A DNA stretch of 64,000 nucleotides from Medicago truncatula (taxonomy: Eukaryota > Streptophyta > Magnoliopsida > Fabales > Fabaceae). Within the stretch, counting starts at the first letter, position 1. Every line of letters begins with the position of its first letter. The stretch covers positions 4,428,501-4,492,500 of the forward strand of contig NC_053045.1 in the NCBI RefSeq assembly GCF_003473485.1, read 5' to 3'. A model generated the notes under the pieces. The model did not search any database and was not told the origin of the DNA. It saw only the letters and a program-made list of their open reading frames with translations. Below are positions 10,948-22,520 of this stretch, piece after piece. The translations under genes and the position numbers were made by a program.

Positions 10948-11772
10948 TCAAACATCTTTCTTCACATTCGTGCAAGGGATGTAAGGTGATGACCGTTGTT
11001 TCTTCTGTCCCGACTCTCTCGAGTTGCGCTGATGTTTCTGCAGATTTGTCGTAGTCGTGGAGCATGGCAGTACAGGGCTCTCTATAGCACAAAACTTATG
11101 CTTCATAGTTCTCCAAGGGAAGAAAGTTTCAAGACCACATCCCTTTGGAGAAGAAGAAGAACAAGAAGCATAAGCGTATGAATGTGAATGTCTACCTGAT
11201 TCTGATAAATAACATTCTGGATAACTACAAGTATTACAAACATTCTCTTCAAAATCACTATGAAAATTTAAAGCAGACGATGATGCAGCCAAAGCGGTTG
11301 CGTCCGGAAGAAAACGGTTGATCATGTAAGTAGGGGATTGGTAGCCACTGCACTCTGCAAGCTTTAACTTCAAACTATTATTGTTATCACTATGAGCTTT
11401 CTCTGATTTTCTTTGAACAATATCCAATGCTTCTGATAAAGAAAACACATCATCCATAGCATCTGAGTAAAGATCGTCATTATTGTCAATATAATCCTCT
11501 TCATCACAACCATTTTCTACATCAGATTGATCAGCCGCTTCTTTTCGTGGAAACAAACGATGGCAGGGTGGTAATTTCGAGCCATTCCTCTCTGTATCTT
11601 TCGGCTTTCCTGGTTCTTTCTCCCATGAAAACGGAACTCTTTCACTTGTCTTTTGAAATGTACCTAATGAACTTGATGACAAAGATGTGTCTGCAACGAC
11701 GGAACCAAGACGACGTGTTGACATAATTGGCGCGTTTAAGTTTAACTTTCTATGACGTTTGGAATGATTCAT
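10948..11772 (-). CDS. DUF688-type plant protein
   Basis: One uninterrupted frame of 274 residues. Near residues 45-60 it carries RVPFSWEKEPGKPK, the conserved N-terminal motif of the plant DUF688 family, whose function is unknown. The rest is polar and low in complexity: an acidic stretch (about 86-108), Ser-rich segments, and a late FFPWRTMKHKF motif also usual in the family. No signal peptide or membrane segment was seen; a basic start (NHSKRHRK) could favour nuclear location (inference). Upstream methionine options are out of frame. Its 3' end lies only about 75 bases from the end of the tandem duplication. Confidence 0.7.
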   Translation of the reverse strand: MNHSKRHRKLNLNAPIMSTRRLGSVVADTSLSSSSLGTFQKTSERVPFSWEKEPGKPKDTERNGSKLPPCHRLFPRKEAADQSDVENGCDEEDYIDNNDDLYSDAMDDVFSLSEALDIVQRKSEKAHSDNNNSLKLKLAECSGYQSPTYMINRFLPDATALAASSSALNFHSDFEENVCNTCSYPECYLSESGRHSHSYAYASCSSSSPKGCGLETFFPWRTMKHKFCAIESPVLPCSTTTTNLQKHQRNSRESGQKKQRSSPYIPCTNVKKDV

Positions 11773-13263
11773 AGTTCGGTTTCGAAAACCGACTTCTTAT
11801 TCTTCTTCTTCTAGTATGATGAAGTTCAATGACTAGATTGAGTATCTGAGATAAACTTAGGACAAAAGATTTTGTAAAAGTTGGTATTAGAGAAGATATC
11901 ACAACTAGTTTGTTGGGAGAATAAATAGTAGTAGTTGGAAATATGGATATCTCGTGAGAATAATTAAAACTAAGGTTTTGCTTTAAAGTTGTCACAGATA
12001 TGTTGAAAAGCACTTCCACGTGGGTAACACATAAACAAGGAGAAAAAACTTATGACAAGATAATTTCAGCTTACCCTTTATCAGAATGTGAAATTGCAGG
12101 CCCTTTTTACGTTTCTTTTTTTATTTTACCTTATTTTTAATCTCACTATTCACAAGTAACACAACAAAGAAACCAGGTTGAAAATTAAGGTTGCATTGCA
12201 TGTGAATCATAAAAGGAAAGAATAAAAAGTTTAAGAATGTCAGGTATACAACTATGCATGGTCGTCTTCGTCTCAATTAACATGGACATGTACCCAGCTA
12301 TATCCTTTCAAGTCCCTCGAGTCAAATCTCAACCACTGAAAAAATTGAACGGCCGAAAGATCAATGCTTCTACCGTTATATTAATTCAACAATTGAGATT
12401 TGACTAGAGGGACTGAAGAGTCAATATTGTTACTCGCAGATTGCAGAAAATAACAATTTGTTGAAATTCCACTGCATTATAGTGTTATAACACTCACTGT
12501 AGCCGCTATTTGATAATACTTTGTATCAACAGCAGTTGGTTTGTTCAAATTTTGCTATGCTACAGTGCTTCTTTGGACAACACCGGTCGGAGTCTGGTTG
12601 AGATATTTCAACATTTTACAAGGTATTGTGGGATTTTAAAACAATCTAAGTAAAGAAAAGATACAAAATAGAGAAGAAGAATTAAGCAGTTGAAAAACTG
12701 AAAACATAAAAATAACTAAGGATACAGCTTCACCAAAAAGAACTGATCACAAACATACATTCACCAGGGGAAATTGTGTTTTATACAACAGAGAAGTGAC
12801 AAAATGTTACAACACAATGCGTATTAACAAATGCTCAGCCAAAAATACAATGGTAGTAAAGATCTAAATCTTGGACTTACATAAATTGAATTTTCATATA
12901 CATGTTTTTTCTAACAAAGGAACTCTCCTCGCTATTTTTGAGCTGTTGTAGCATAATAGCTGCGATTCTGTGCACTAGCCATAGTTACATATATTTACAA
13001 GAAATCCTGCTCCTCTACTTTCCCTTTCTGTGTCAACCCAAATGAGCTTTCTAACTTTTCCTTTCTGAAATTCTGCTTCCACAAGGTCAGTTGAAAATTA
13101 TGGACCATACCTTTTGCTTGAGACAAAAGCTAAAACATATAAATAGCACTGATGATTTACTGGTCCTTCATGTTTTTTGAAAAAGTACATGTTGGCAAGA
13201 ATAGCCTTGTGTCCACAGGGAACACTTGGGAAAAACATGTATTCTTTCTAATCTCTGATTCTT
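11773..13263. other. Spacer between DUF688 gene and ETO1
   Basis: Contains the presumed DUF688 promoter and the ETO1 3' UTR region. Apart from the small hairpin element listed separately, no gene was recognised. Confidence 0.5.
12311..12414. mobile_element. Small hairpin MITE, 104 bp
   Basis: The ends are inverted repeats: left AGTCCCTCGAGTCAAATCTC, right (reverse complement) AGTCCCTCTAGTCAAATCTC, followed on both arms by AA and a related extension. No clear target duplication was found, so the superfamily is unassigned. Confidence 0.6.
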
Positions 13264-16200
13264 TCACTTTTGTTTCTTAATATCCTCCTGTGCTTTGTTA
13301 TAAGTCTCCAGCGTCTCGGCGTTGCCTGGATCAAGACAAAGGGCTGCTTCGCAGTCTCGGATGGAAGAAGCGAAATCATTTATTGAATGGTAAAAGGCTG
13401 CTCTAAGATTTAAGAGTTGAAGATCTGGCTTAAATTCAATGGCTCTTGAAAGCTCTTCGATTGCTTCAGCTTCTTTATGATCATCCATTAAAACTGGTAG
13501 ACAGAGTTTCCAAGTAAAAACATTATAAGCTTGTGTGTGTGCAGAGCAGATATACACACTGCACTAATTGGTTTCAAAGGTTCTATGCAATATTATGATC
13601 AAATTGGCCTATCGAGATATTGACGTAAACAAAAGTAATTGAGCATGAACCAAGAGCAACTCAGAACAAAAAAGGAAAAACAAACAGCAAAGGACCCCTA
13701 ATATCCTTAAACAGATATGTTGACATTGCATTTAGATATTTTCCAGAAAAGAAAAAGACATTGCATTTAGATAGTCTATATTGTTTCTATTGTTAATATA
13801 TTGTTTTTAGTGAAAGTATGTTTTCAAGAATTCTTTATTACCACTAATATATAATAACGCATAAGACCCGTGCATCATACGGGTCGGCGATCTAGTAAGT
13901 GCAAAATCTTTCATAAGTACACGCTAAACATGTAGCCTACAATAGTATGGTTTGATAGGCAAGTTGTGAAAAGAAAGTCTATCTACTGATCTACCAAGAT
14001 ATTCCTTCAACATTGAATGCATTGTCTGATGTTCACTTTCTATCTATGAAGCACTGACGCAGACACTGGATACAACGCTAACCGTCGACTGATAATAATT
14101 TGAGAAAATGAAATAATTTAATGAAGCCAAACGGGTCAGTGTTGGACACCGACACGTCTTCAATCTAAAGTGTCGGTGCTATATACCTTTCTACTTAAAG
14201 TTTATAACAAGATACACCTCATTTCGCATGAATCATGATTCTTAGACTTTGATGTTTCAAATAGACTACATTTCATTGGATCATTTAGTTTTGATGTTAG
14301 GGTTTTAATTTGTAAATTAAGGTTTTTGATATGGAACTTTCTTCTGTTGTTTATAGATTTAATTCTATTTTGGATTAGCTTATTACAGTGTTTGACTTTC
14401 CTGAGTCTATAAATAGACCTTCAGTGTAAACATTTGACACACTTCGTTTCTTGTAAAATATAGAGTTTTCTTCATTCATAGAGTATATGAAATGAGTCGG
14501 AGGAGCACTCTAGGTTATCAATAGAAAACCTTTCTAAGAGGGATATTATTGGTTACCACTGAGGCCTAGCGTAAGTGGTGGTGTGAGTGCAGTAATCCTC
14601 AGAGTACCAAGTTCGATTCCTAATCATCAAAAGAGGGATACTATGGTTCCTGTCCTACATTACTATGTAAATAATAGCATGGGATCAAAAATTGCAATGC
14701 ATCAAAAAACAAATGTAACAATAGATATTTGGAACACAAAAATGGCTTACAATCACAGCCACAGTTCCCTCCCTTCGCATCTCACAACCCAATAAAAAAA
14801 CAAAGAATAATTTAGCCCACTGGTATATGACTCACCTGCTGCCCTATATCTGTAAGGATAAGTCCTTAGAGGATCCAAATGTGTTGACATACTAAGATCA
14901 CTCTTTGCCATGTCACGACCACAATACTCCGACCGTTTCTCATAAGCCGATGCATTGTTCCAAGCCTTTTCTATTAGCTTTGTCATCTCATCATATGCAT
15001 CTTTGCTCTGTCTTTTAAGATGATATACACGCGCCAACCCCTGATGGGCTCGTGTATGCTTGATGTTGAGTGCATTCATGTAGCAGTCAGCTGCAAGGTC
15101 CAGCTTATCACAATCTACATACACACTCCCAAGATTATTTAGTGCCTACAATTAAAAAAAAACGACAAAGATAAATACACTACTTCAGCATTGAAATCAA
15201 GTTAATATGCATAATCCAGTGTAAAATATAGAGTGAACAGTCATTTTGATTCTTAAATGTGTGAGACACTAACCCTATAGTCCCTAAATGTATCAAAAGT
15301 GCAAAAACAACCCGAAGTGTATCTTTTATTAGTAATTTATGGACCAAACTGACTAAAGAAGGACACATTTAATTATGTTTTTGTAATTTTGATAGATTCA
15401 GGGACTACTGTGACAGTTTCTTAAACATTTAAGGATCAAAGTGCGTGTTTACTCTAAAATATATAACACTTACTTGCCCTTTACGAAGACCATCTGAAGG
15501 ACATCTAAGAGCTTCCTCCAAGAGATGGATAACATACTCTGAAGACTCAGAATCGAGATTTGTGTCAGCTAATGCATAAGCTTTGAGAAAGTAAGCTTCA
15601 AATGATCTTTGAATAGAAATTGACTCCTCCGCCTTTTCTAATGCTGCTTCACGATGACCGGTGTCATACAGTATCCATCCTTCATATACAAGCCTTTCAT
15701 GGTCAGAAGTAGAATGATTTCTAGCCAGACGCAAACTACGCATGGCTGCTTTTTGACAATTTAGCCTGCAAGATTCAGGAAAATCAACACTCACAATAAT
15801 TAGATTTTTGCATAAAATGATAAAGATATAAGAGACTAATTGGCTCCCCTAGTTGATAACAAAAAAGACTTTCTAAAAAAAGTTATAATAGATAAATAAA
15901 AACTAGATGAAAGTAGATAATAAAAACTAACAAAAATAAATTTGTGCTTTCAGTTAACAAGTACCCTCGAGTCTACCAAAGTAGATATCAACTTTCATTG
16001 ATTCTGCAGGCAGTGAATATAAATAAATAACAACAAAAGTACGTGGCCTGGATTAAGACTTACTACATAAAATTTAGTGTAGTTTCAAGAATGTCACACA
16101 CACAATAGCTACTTCATTGTTGACCCTGGCGAGCACACCATAAAAAAATTCTGCAGTTTCATTATTTTATCATAGTTCGTAACGATTTTTCTCCAAGTTT

Positions 16201-18450
16201 AACCTATTACAATGAGACTATCAAGTATAAACTGGTTTATTTAACAGCAAACAAATATCTGTTAAATCAGTGCAGAAATATGGCCAGTTAAAAATGAAAA
16301 GAAAAATCAAAATTATTCTATCCAGATTTATACATCACAACCCATAGTAGACAATTCCAATCACTGAAATTTCTTACATGGAAAAAGTTTATGAAGTCAA
16401 ATTAGTACAAGGATTACACTCACCGTAACAAAAGGAGAGATTGCCGAAAACGCAAGAGACTTTTCCCTGGATCATTTTCTAACATCTGGTGTACAACAGC
16501 CAACGAACCAATGTCATCGACAGAGGACCATCGGTCGTACAACTGCATCCAGCAATCAGCCAGATTGCACTGCTGAACAACAGGACTGAGTAGTTCTACC
16601 AAGTGATTACCATGCATATTTCCATAGAACATCATATAATTTGGATCCAATGTCAAAATTGCCCGAACATCTCTTAGTGCTCCTTCGTACTCCTCCATGG
16701 CAATCAAGAACCAAGCCCTCAATTCCAGACAGTCAGGAGAAAGTTTGAAACCGATTAATTTGTTTATTTCTGCAATGGCAGGTCCAATTCTGCTCTCCTC
16801 CAGCAAAGAAACAGCTCGGTATTTGTAAGGAAACGAAAGCGTTGGATCTAATTCGGTCGCAGAGATTAAGTCCATCATTTTCTCCTTCCCAAAACAATAC
16901 AAAGATCTTTCCTGATACATCCATCCAACAGGTTTATGGTCATTAATTAGCGAGTTCATAATCTTATATGCCGCATATGTATGACCGCGTCTATATTTGG
17001 CCCTTGCAACTCCGACTAACGAATAAACATGCCCTGCCTCCACGGCTACCTCAAACCAATGTTGTGCATCTTTGTATTCTTTTCTCTCAAACATAACAAC
17101 ACCAAATTGGTGAAATGCAAGTTGTTTCTCCCATCCGTCTTTTGCGCACTCTACTAATCTCTCCACGAGCATCACGGTTATGTTCGACCTCATCTCTTCC
17201 TCCATTGCAACTTGACTCAAGAAATAATACAGAACAAACGACGCATGCCCTGCCGCAGCAAGCCTATCCCTACCCTCTGGACTACAAAACAATTTCGCAA
17301 AACCCGAACACTGCAACGAAGCAGGTAGCTCCCTCAAAACCACCTGCAAGCAAGCCGCAACCAAAAGATACGCAGTCTCCTCAAGTCCATACTCAATGAG
17401 CAACAAGGCATCTTCCATGTCAGAAACCAGCGACGCCAAATATGTGTCGCAAGCACATTTCATCTCCTCGCAACAAAACCGGTTCGCCAAAGACAACAAC
17501 TCCAAAACCACATTAGGCTCAATCGTGGTCAAACTTTTAGTCCTACTAAAAACCTCGGCAGCCTTCATTGCCTCTACAGAAAACCCATTCCTTGAAAAAT
17601 TTATTGTCCCTCTCCGTGATTCTATGAATCCACCATACAACATTGTCTTAAACGGCCTCGAAAGCGAAGCCATATTGAACCTACCACACCTAATTTCATC
17701 ATCACCGATACAAAACGATATATCCCACCCTCCATCATCCTCATCCGGGGTAGAGCATTGTTGATCATCAAACATCATAAAATCCTCCTCCTCCTCATCA
17801 CAATCACGTAGACAACTACAAGGATCATAAACCAATTCTGGATCATACCCATTAGCAACCAAAGTAGCCTTAGGACATTCAATATTCCTTCCACAACAAT
17901 CCATCGAGGACGAGCCAATCAGCTCATCCTCCCTCCTATCATACCTGAGCCATGAGGCCAGCACGATTTTGCTGTGGACATCCACAGCATGTTGTCGTGC
18001 TGACCTTAGACTCCTGCGAAACAATTTCACATCAGACAATCCCTTAAAAATCGAACAATGCTCCAAATAAACCTCAGACCTCTCAACATCCAAACAATTC
18101 TCAATCTTATTATGCAATCCAGCCAACCTTTCTACAAAATCAACCGGTCTCAAAACCGGCTCAATCTTCGGCTCTAAAAGCTCTGTCATGGGCAGCCCAT
18201 AAGGCAAAAGAGATCCTTCAGCAACAACCTCAGACGGTGTCTGATTCGGTGTTGGGAAATTATGAAAATTATGAACAGATTTGGTTCTAAATGTTTGACT
18301 TTTAATATGATCATGAAGCTGTTGAAGAAGCTTTTCACCTATTCCACCGCTTCCTCCACCGGAAGAACGGTGGTGATAAACCTGAGAACCACCTTTGCAA
18401 CCATCCATGATCTTTAAACTACGCATTGTAGCAAATATATTATGCTGCAT
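13264..18450 (-). CDS. ETO1: ETO1: BTB-TPR adaptor that targets type-2 ACC synthase
   Basis: Four exons on the minus strand: 18450-16424, 15765-15474, 15145-14836 and 13493-13264, all GT/AG and in phase, giving 952 residues (the Arabidopsis ETO1 is about 951). The N-terminus MQHNIFATMRSLK is diagnostic of ETO1 rather than the EOL paralogues. An acidic linker (217-239) precedes a BTB domain (about 241-345), which binds CUL3; TPR repeats fill the C-terminal half, and the last exon encodes one (AEAIEELSRAIEFKPDL). ETO1 links type-2 1-aminocyclopropane-1-carboxylate synthases to the CUL3 ubiquitin ligase and so limits ethylene production. Introns 2 and 3 carry transposon relics. The frame is intact throughout. 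Confidence 0.95.
14559..14640 (+). mobile_element. tRNA-derived SINE-like fragment in ETO1 intron 3
   Basis: An A-box TAGCGTAAGTGG (14567-14578) and a B-box GTTCGATTCC (14611-14620) sit at the spacing of a Pol III promoter. There is no folded tRNA and no CCA context, so a SINE head or tRNA relic is likelier than a tRNA gene. It is antisense to ETO1. Confidence 0.5.
15231..15454. mobile_element. MULE-type MITE in ETO1 intron 2, 224 bp
   Basis: Flanked by an exact 9-bp duplication TAAAATATA (15222-15230 and 15455-15463). Terminal repeats: left GAGTGAACAGTCATTTTGAT, right (reverse complement) GAGTAAACACGCACTTTGAT. Related copies lie at 44591-45185 and 47784-48060. Confidence 0.75.
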
Positions 18451-18855
18451 TTTCTTCTTCTTCTTTCTCTCTTAGTTGAACAATTTTCAACTTTCACAAC
18501 AACACCAACAATTAAGAACTTAATATTAAAAAATTGTTTCTTTCTAAGGTGGTGGTGGTGACATTGGAAAGAAGAAGAGAAAAAAATGTTTTTTTTTTTT
18601 TTTTTTGTGGGGTTATCCCAGATTGTTGTTTTTCCTTTTTCCTATGATGTTTTTTTGAGAATGTTTTTTTTGGAGGAAAAAGGAAAAGCAGAAAATAGGA
18701 GGGAAAGGAATAAAGAGAGATGGAGGAGTGGCCAAACAGGTGTGTTGAGGTGGAGATGGAGGTGGCCGTTCAAACGGCCACTCTCTCTCTCTCTCTCTCT
18801 GTTTTCTGTGTGTAATTTTGCAGCTATTTTGTTATCTAAATCTAAATATATATGA
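18451..18855 (-). promoter_or_regulatory. ETO1 5' leader and core promoter region
   Basis: On the minus strand a TATATATTTAG box (about 18843-18853) precedes a GA-repeat leader (CT run at 18779-18801 on the plus strand), a small hairpin GGCCGTT-CA-AACGGCC (18762-18777) and a T/A-homopolymer stretch before the start codon at 18450. Long GA/CT-rich leaders are common in plant regulatory genes. Confidence 0.4.
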
Positions 18856-20436
18856 ATGTGAATTTGGCACTTATTTTCTATTTCTAATTTGTTTTGGAAT
18901 TTTTTTTTATCTAAAAGGAGAGATTAAGAAAGACAAGTATGCATTATGGATTGTTAATGCTTGCTATATATATTGATTGAAAACCAACTATGCATTATGA
19001 ATAGGTTACATATTTAAAGAATTTGAATTTATTAAATAAGTGGTTAGAAGTTCGATAACTCTTATATAAAGAAAAATTAATTAAGAGAGAAAATTTTATT
19101 TTATGTGTTTAATAGTTACATTTTTTTTGTAATGTAGTCTAATAGTTAGAATTTACTTTTTTTTTTAAGATAAATTAATTGGATGTTCGAAGTTCTGTAT
19201 ATAACAATGCATGTCTTTAAGATATGCTTATGGAGGACAATGAAGATTAAACAGTTATGAAAATTTCATCATAGTAATCCAAAATTATATATTGGCTGAA
19301 ATAATCGTATTCATTAGGTTGGACATTTTATTATTTTAAGAAGTGTGAAGATGAAAGATGCAAGTTATTTTTAATGTATGGGAAGGATACGTTGAGGTTT
19401 AATGAATGAGATCTAATTTTTATTATAAAAATAATGAGATGTAATTTTCATTCTGTTTTAAAAAAATGAGATAAAGTTACCGTCCAAATTTGATCAAAAA
19501 TAATTACCGTCCCATATATAAAACGAATGAGGTATTGAAAAACAAGAAATATTATATATATATAAAAAAAAAACTTGTAATCACATGTACTTAGTATCCT
19601 CCTAAGGTTATGTCCTCGTGAGTTTTTTTTTGACAATTATGTCCTCGTGAGTTGGCATGAAAAATGAATAAAATATAAGATCTTTCGAACCCCAGCCACG
19701 ACAAAAAACAAAAAATATTCCTCCTAAGACTATGTTTGGTAATATCGCTAACTTAAGTTTGTTTGATAAAATAGAAAATGTCGATAAAAAATTTCTCTCA
19801 TTGACTTATAGCCTTCTGGAGATGATATTTTAATTAGCATTTGAGTGTAAAGTTTTTTACATTTTCTTCAATCTTTAACCTTATTATTTTAATTTTATTG
19901 CTTTTTTATTCTTTTGTAATGTACACTAACCACCCACATTATACTTGATGTTATGTGTAACTTTCTTCTTCATATTGGAACCATTATATATGTGTTTTAG
20001 AAAATTGGTTTCTTTAGAGAGATGTGCGCTCCAGCACAATTCATTGTCTAACTTCCACCATCAATGGGTTCATATGTGATTTATCTTAGGTCATTTCTAG
20101 AATCAAAGAAACAACTAGAATTGATCCCTTCTTAGAGAGGTCTGAAGCCATATACACAACAAAAAACATTCGCACAAGCTCTAAAGAATGTTTACGACAT
20201 TCACCTTAGCCAACTACCTAGACTTATGTTAAAAGTGATAAGAACACATCACGATACCTATAGACCATAGAGAAGTATCTTATTTAGATTGTAGATGTGT
20301 AAACACAACCGACATGATCGTATTCTCTCGCTAGAAGGTACGACTTTATTGAGGGTCTATGCCTTGCGTGCTAAACTATCGATCCTATGAAATCCTCCGG
20401 AATATGTGATTTAATATCTTTTGGAAAAAACCCACT
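18856..20436. other. Gene-free AT-rich spacer
   Basis: No coding region or complete element was recognised; many A/T runs and short TATA-like repeats (for example 19553-19564). Confidence 0.5.
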
Positions 20437-20553
20437 TTGGTTGATCTGGTGGTATTGGTTTGGGACTTAAGAGTGTGATCCTCCTCGAGGTCTCAAGATC
20501 GATTCTCCCTAGTGTCAATTTAGGTGGGCTAATTTAGTTTATTCAAAAAAAAT
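20437..20553 (+). mobile_element. SINE-like element with A-rich tail
   Basis: A-box-like TTGATCTGGTGG (20441-20452), B-box-like GATCGATTC (20497-20505), then AGTGTCAATTTAGGTGGGC and TTCAAAAAAAAT. This order (Pol III head, body, A-rich tail) is that of a tRNA-derived plant SINE. Confidence 0.6.
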
Positions 20554-20959
20554 ATCTTTTGAAAAAGAATTTTATGATATAAATTGGACAAGCCTAGTCT
20601 TGATTCAACACCACATTTCACCGTAGAACTATTGTAATCTTGCATTGATTTCAATAAAATTTCTTGTTTCTATTTACTTGTTTTCTTTATTTTTGTTGGG
20701 TAGCTCATCAGTATGATAAGTAAGTAATCTCTTTTTGTCTTGAGATCATGGAAAGTAGTCATGTGACTAACTTTCCATAATCACATTCTTTTATTTTGTT
20801 ATGGAAATTCAAAACCTAATATAACTTTAGTGAGTCTAAGAAAAATATTAAGCAACGACCAAATCGCCGAGAGGTGAAGGTAGTTTCTTGAAATGCAAGG
20901 ACAGACAAAAGTTTTGAAGCATGAGATCAACATAGGAACTTTTGGGATGAAATGGGTAA

Positions 20960-21681
20960 TGTAACGCCCGAGGCTGACAAGGGAGGGGAGTGATCGTCGT
21001 TGCACAAGACATGAAAATGAGTGGCTCATAGCAGCTTCTAGGTGAACCGAATTCACATCAAAATGAGAGGGTTCATGAGGCCATGCAGGTATGAGACGGC
21101 ATGGTTAAAGGAATACATATAAGAATTGTTTGATACCACATATACCAACAAGATGCATCTTCTTTTTGGTAGCTCATTCTACAAGAACTCTACAGTTAAG
21201 TATGCTTGACTTGGAGCAATTTTGGGATAGGTGACCTTATGCGAAATTTCTCGAAAAGCGTGTGAATGAGGACAAAACACACTAAAAAGACTGTGTTAAT
21301 TTGTGGGTCAGTCAACAATACTTAAAGTCATTTGGGATGTTACAAATGGTACCAAAGAATACCTCTCCCAACACGTGGTTCGGGAACGAACCAAGCGGAA
21401 ACTAATGGGCATGTAACACCTGAGGCTGACGAGAGAGAGGAGTGATCATAATTGCGCAAGGCATGACAATGAGCGACTCATGGTAGCTTTTAGACGAACC
21501 GAATTCACACTGGAATGAGAGGGTTCGTAAGGCCATGCACGTATGAGACTAAATGTTTAAAGGAATGCTTATAAGAATGATTTGGTACTACCTACATGAA
21601 CAAGATTCATCTTCTTTTTGGTAGCCCATTGCATAAGAACTACACAGTTAAACTATCTTAGAAGTTATCTGGAATGTTACA
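20960..21681 (+). mobile_element. Cassandra-type TRIM retrotransposon carrying 5S-rRNA-like sequence
   Basis: LTR 1 is 20960-21344 (TGTAACGCCCGAGG ... GGGATGTTACA), LTR 2 is 21412-21681 (TGTAACACCTGAGG ... GGAATGTTACA), and the internal part is only 67 bases. Just after LTR 1 is TGGTACCAAAG, a decayed form of the initiator-Met tRNA binding site. LTR 1 holds, near 21188-21236, AGTTAAGTATGCTTG and GGGATAGGTGACC, matching the 5S rRNA blocks AGTTAAGCGTGCTTG and GGATGGGTGACC. Short LTRs with a 5S insert define Cassandra TRIMs. LTR 2 has lost most of its 5S part. Flanks GGTAA and TGCAA give no clean duplication. Confidence 0.8.
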
Positions 21682-21929
21682 TGCAATTAGGTTTAATATG
21701 TCGATCCAACATAAAAACCATGAAAATATGAAGTTATGTTGGTGAGGCACTTCTTTTGTTGCTAGAAATATAATATTTGATACTTTAGACATTACCTTAT
21801 CCTTAGGTAGTGTGTTCCTGAGGATTAAGCAAAAAATAGGATTTAAAATATTCGTTGTAGCGATTAACTCCAATGGTTCCAATGTGTTTTTATCAATTGC
21901 ATATTCTCAACCAATTTATCATCAATCTT

Positions 21930-22520
21930 ACAAAAATTCAAAAGCGCGTCTTAATTGTATACTTAGGATAGAAATGCAACATTGAGATTCTCACCTCCCT
22001 GCGGATTCAATACTTTTTTTATTACAACGACATACACATACACTTGCAGGTGTGTAAAATTTTTGGCGCTGTTGTTGGGGACTTGTTGAGAATCATGGTA
22101 AAAAATTTCTTTCATTTTATTTTGTAAATCTCTTATCTTTTCTGTTTTATTTAACTTACATTGTGTTTTTTTTCTTCAAAATTTATTGTTTTCTTAGCTT
22201 GGATGCGAAGAAATTGAAGCCTTGGGGCCAATGTCTGAGATCGAGAGATTCCTCCATCAAAGGATAAGAAAACAATCTTTAGTTTTTAAATGGCTGAATT
22301 TAAATCCTCAAATGATAAGGTAACTCCCACCATTGATGATCTGCATTCAAGTATTGTGGACCCCTATATACTAATAATTTTGAACTTAAGCCATCATTAT
22401 TGTCTATGGTGCAACAAAACCAATTTTCCAATGTCCCGACGAATGATCCAAATCTTCATCTTGCTATTTACCGAGAATATTACGACACTTTTGAAATGTC
22501 TAATGTCATAAGTGATATCA
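21930..22520 (+). mobile_element. Ty3/gypsy remnant: LTR 3' end, primer-binding site and decayed gag start
   Basis: TTTTTGGCGCTGTTGTTGGG near 22059-22078 is a slightly mutated form of the TTTGGCGCCGTTGCCGGGGA primer-binding site of Athila/Tat/Ogre gypsy elements. It follows a typical LTR end (CCCTGCGGATTCAATAC ... ACACTTGCAGGTGTGTAAA). Downstream, ALGPMSEIERFLHQ-like and MAEFKSSNDK-like stretches may be leader or gag relics. The rest is missing. Confidence 0.6.

Noticed and set aside
11750-12019. 89-codon minus-strand frame upstream of the DUF688 gene
   Set aside because: It overlaps the DUF688 start in another frame and is low in complexity; treated as 5' leader.
14559-14640. tRNA gene
   Set aside because: Boxes A and B are present but no acceptor or anticodon stem could be folded; kept as SINE-like.
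17115-17764. Plus-strand open frames opposite ETO1
   Set aside because: Mirror frames of a conserved coding exon, with no independent support.
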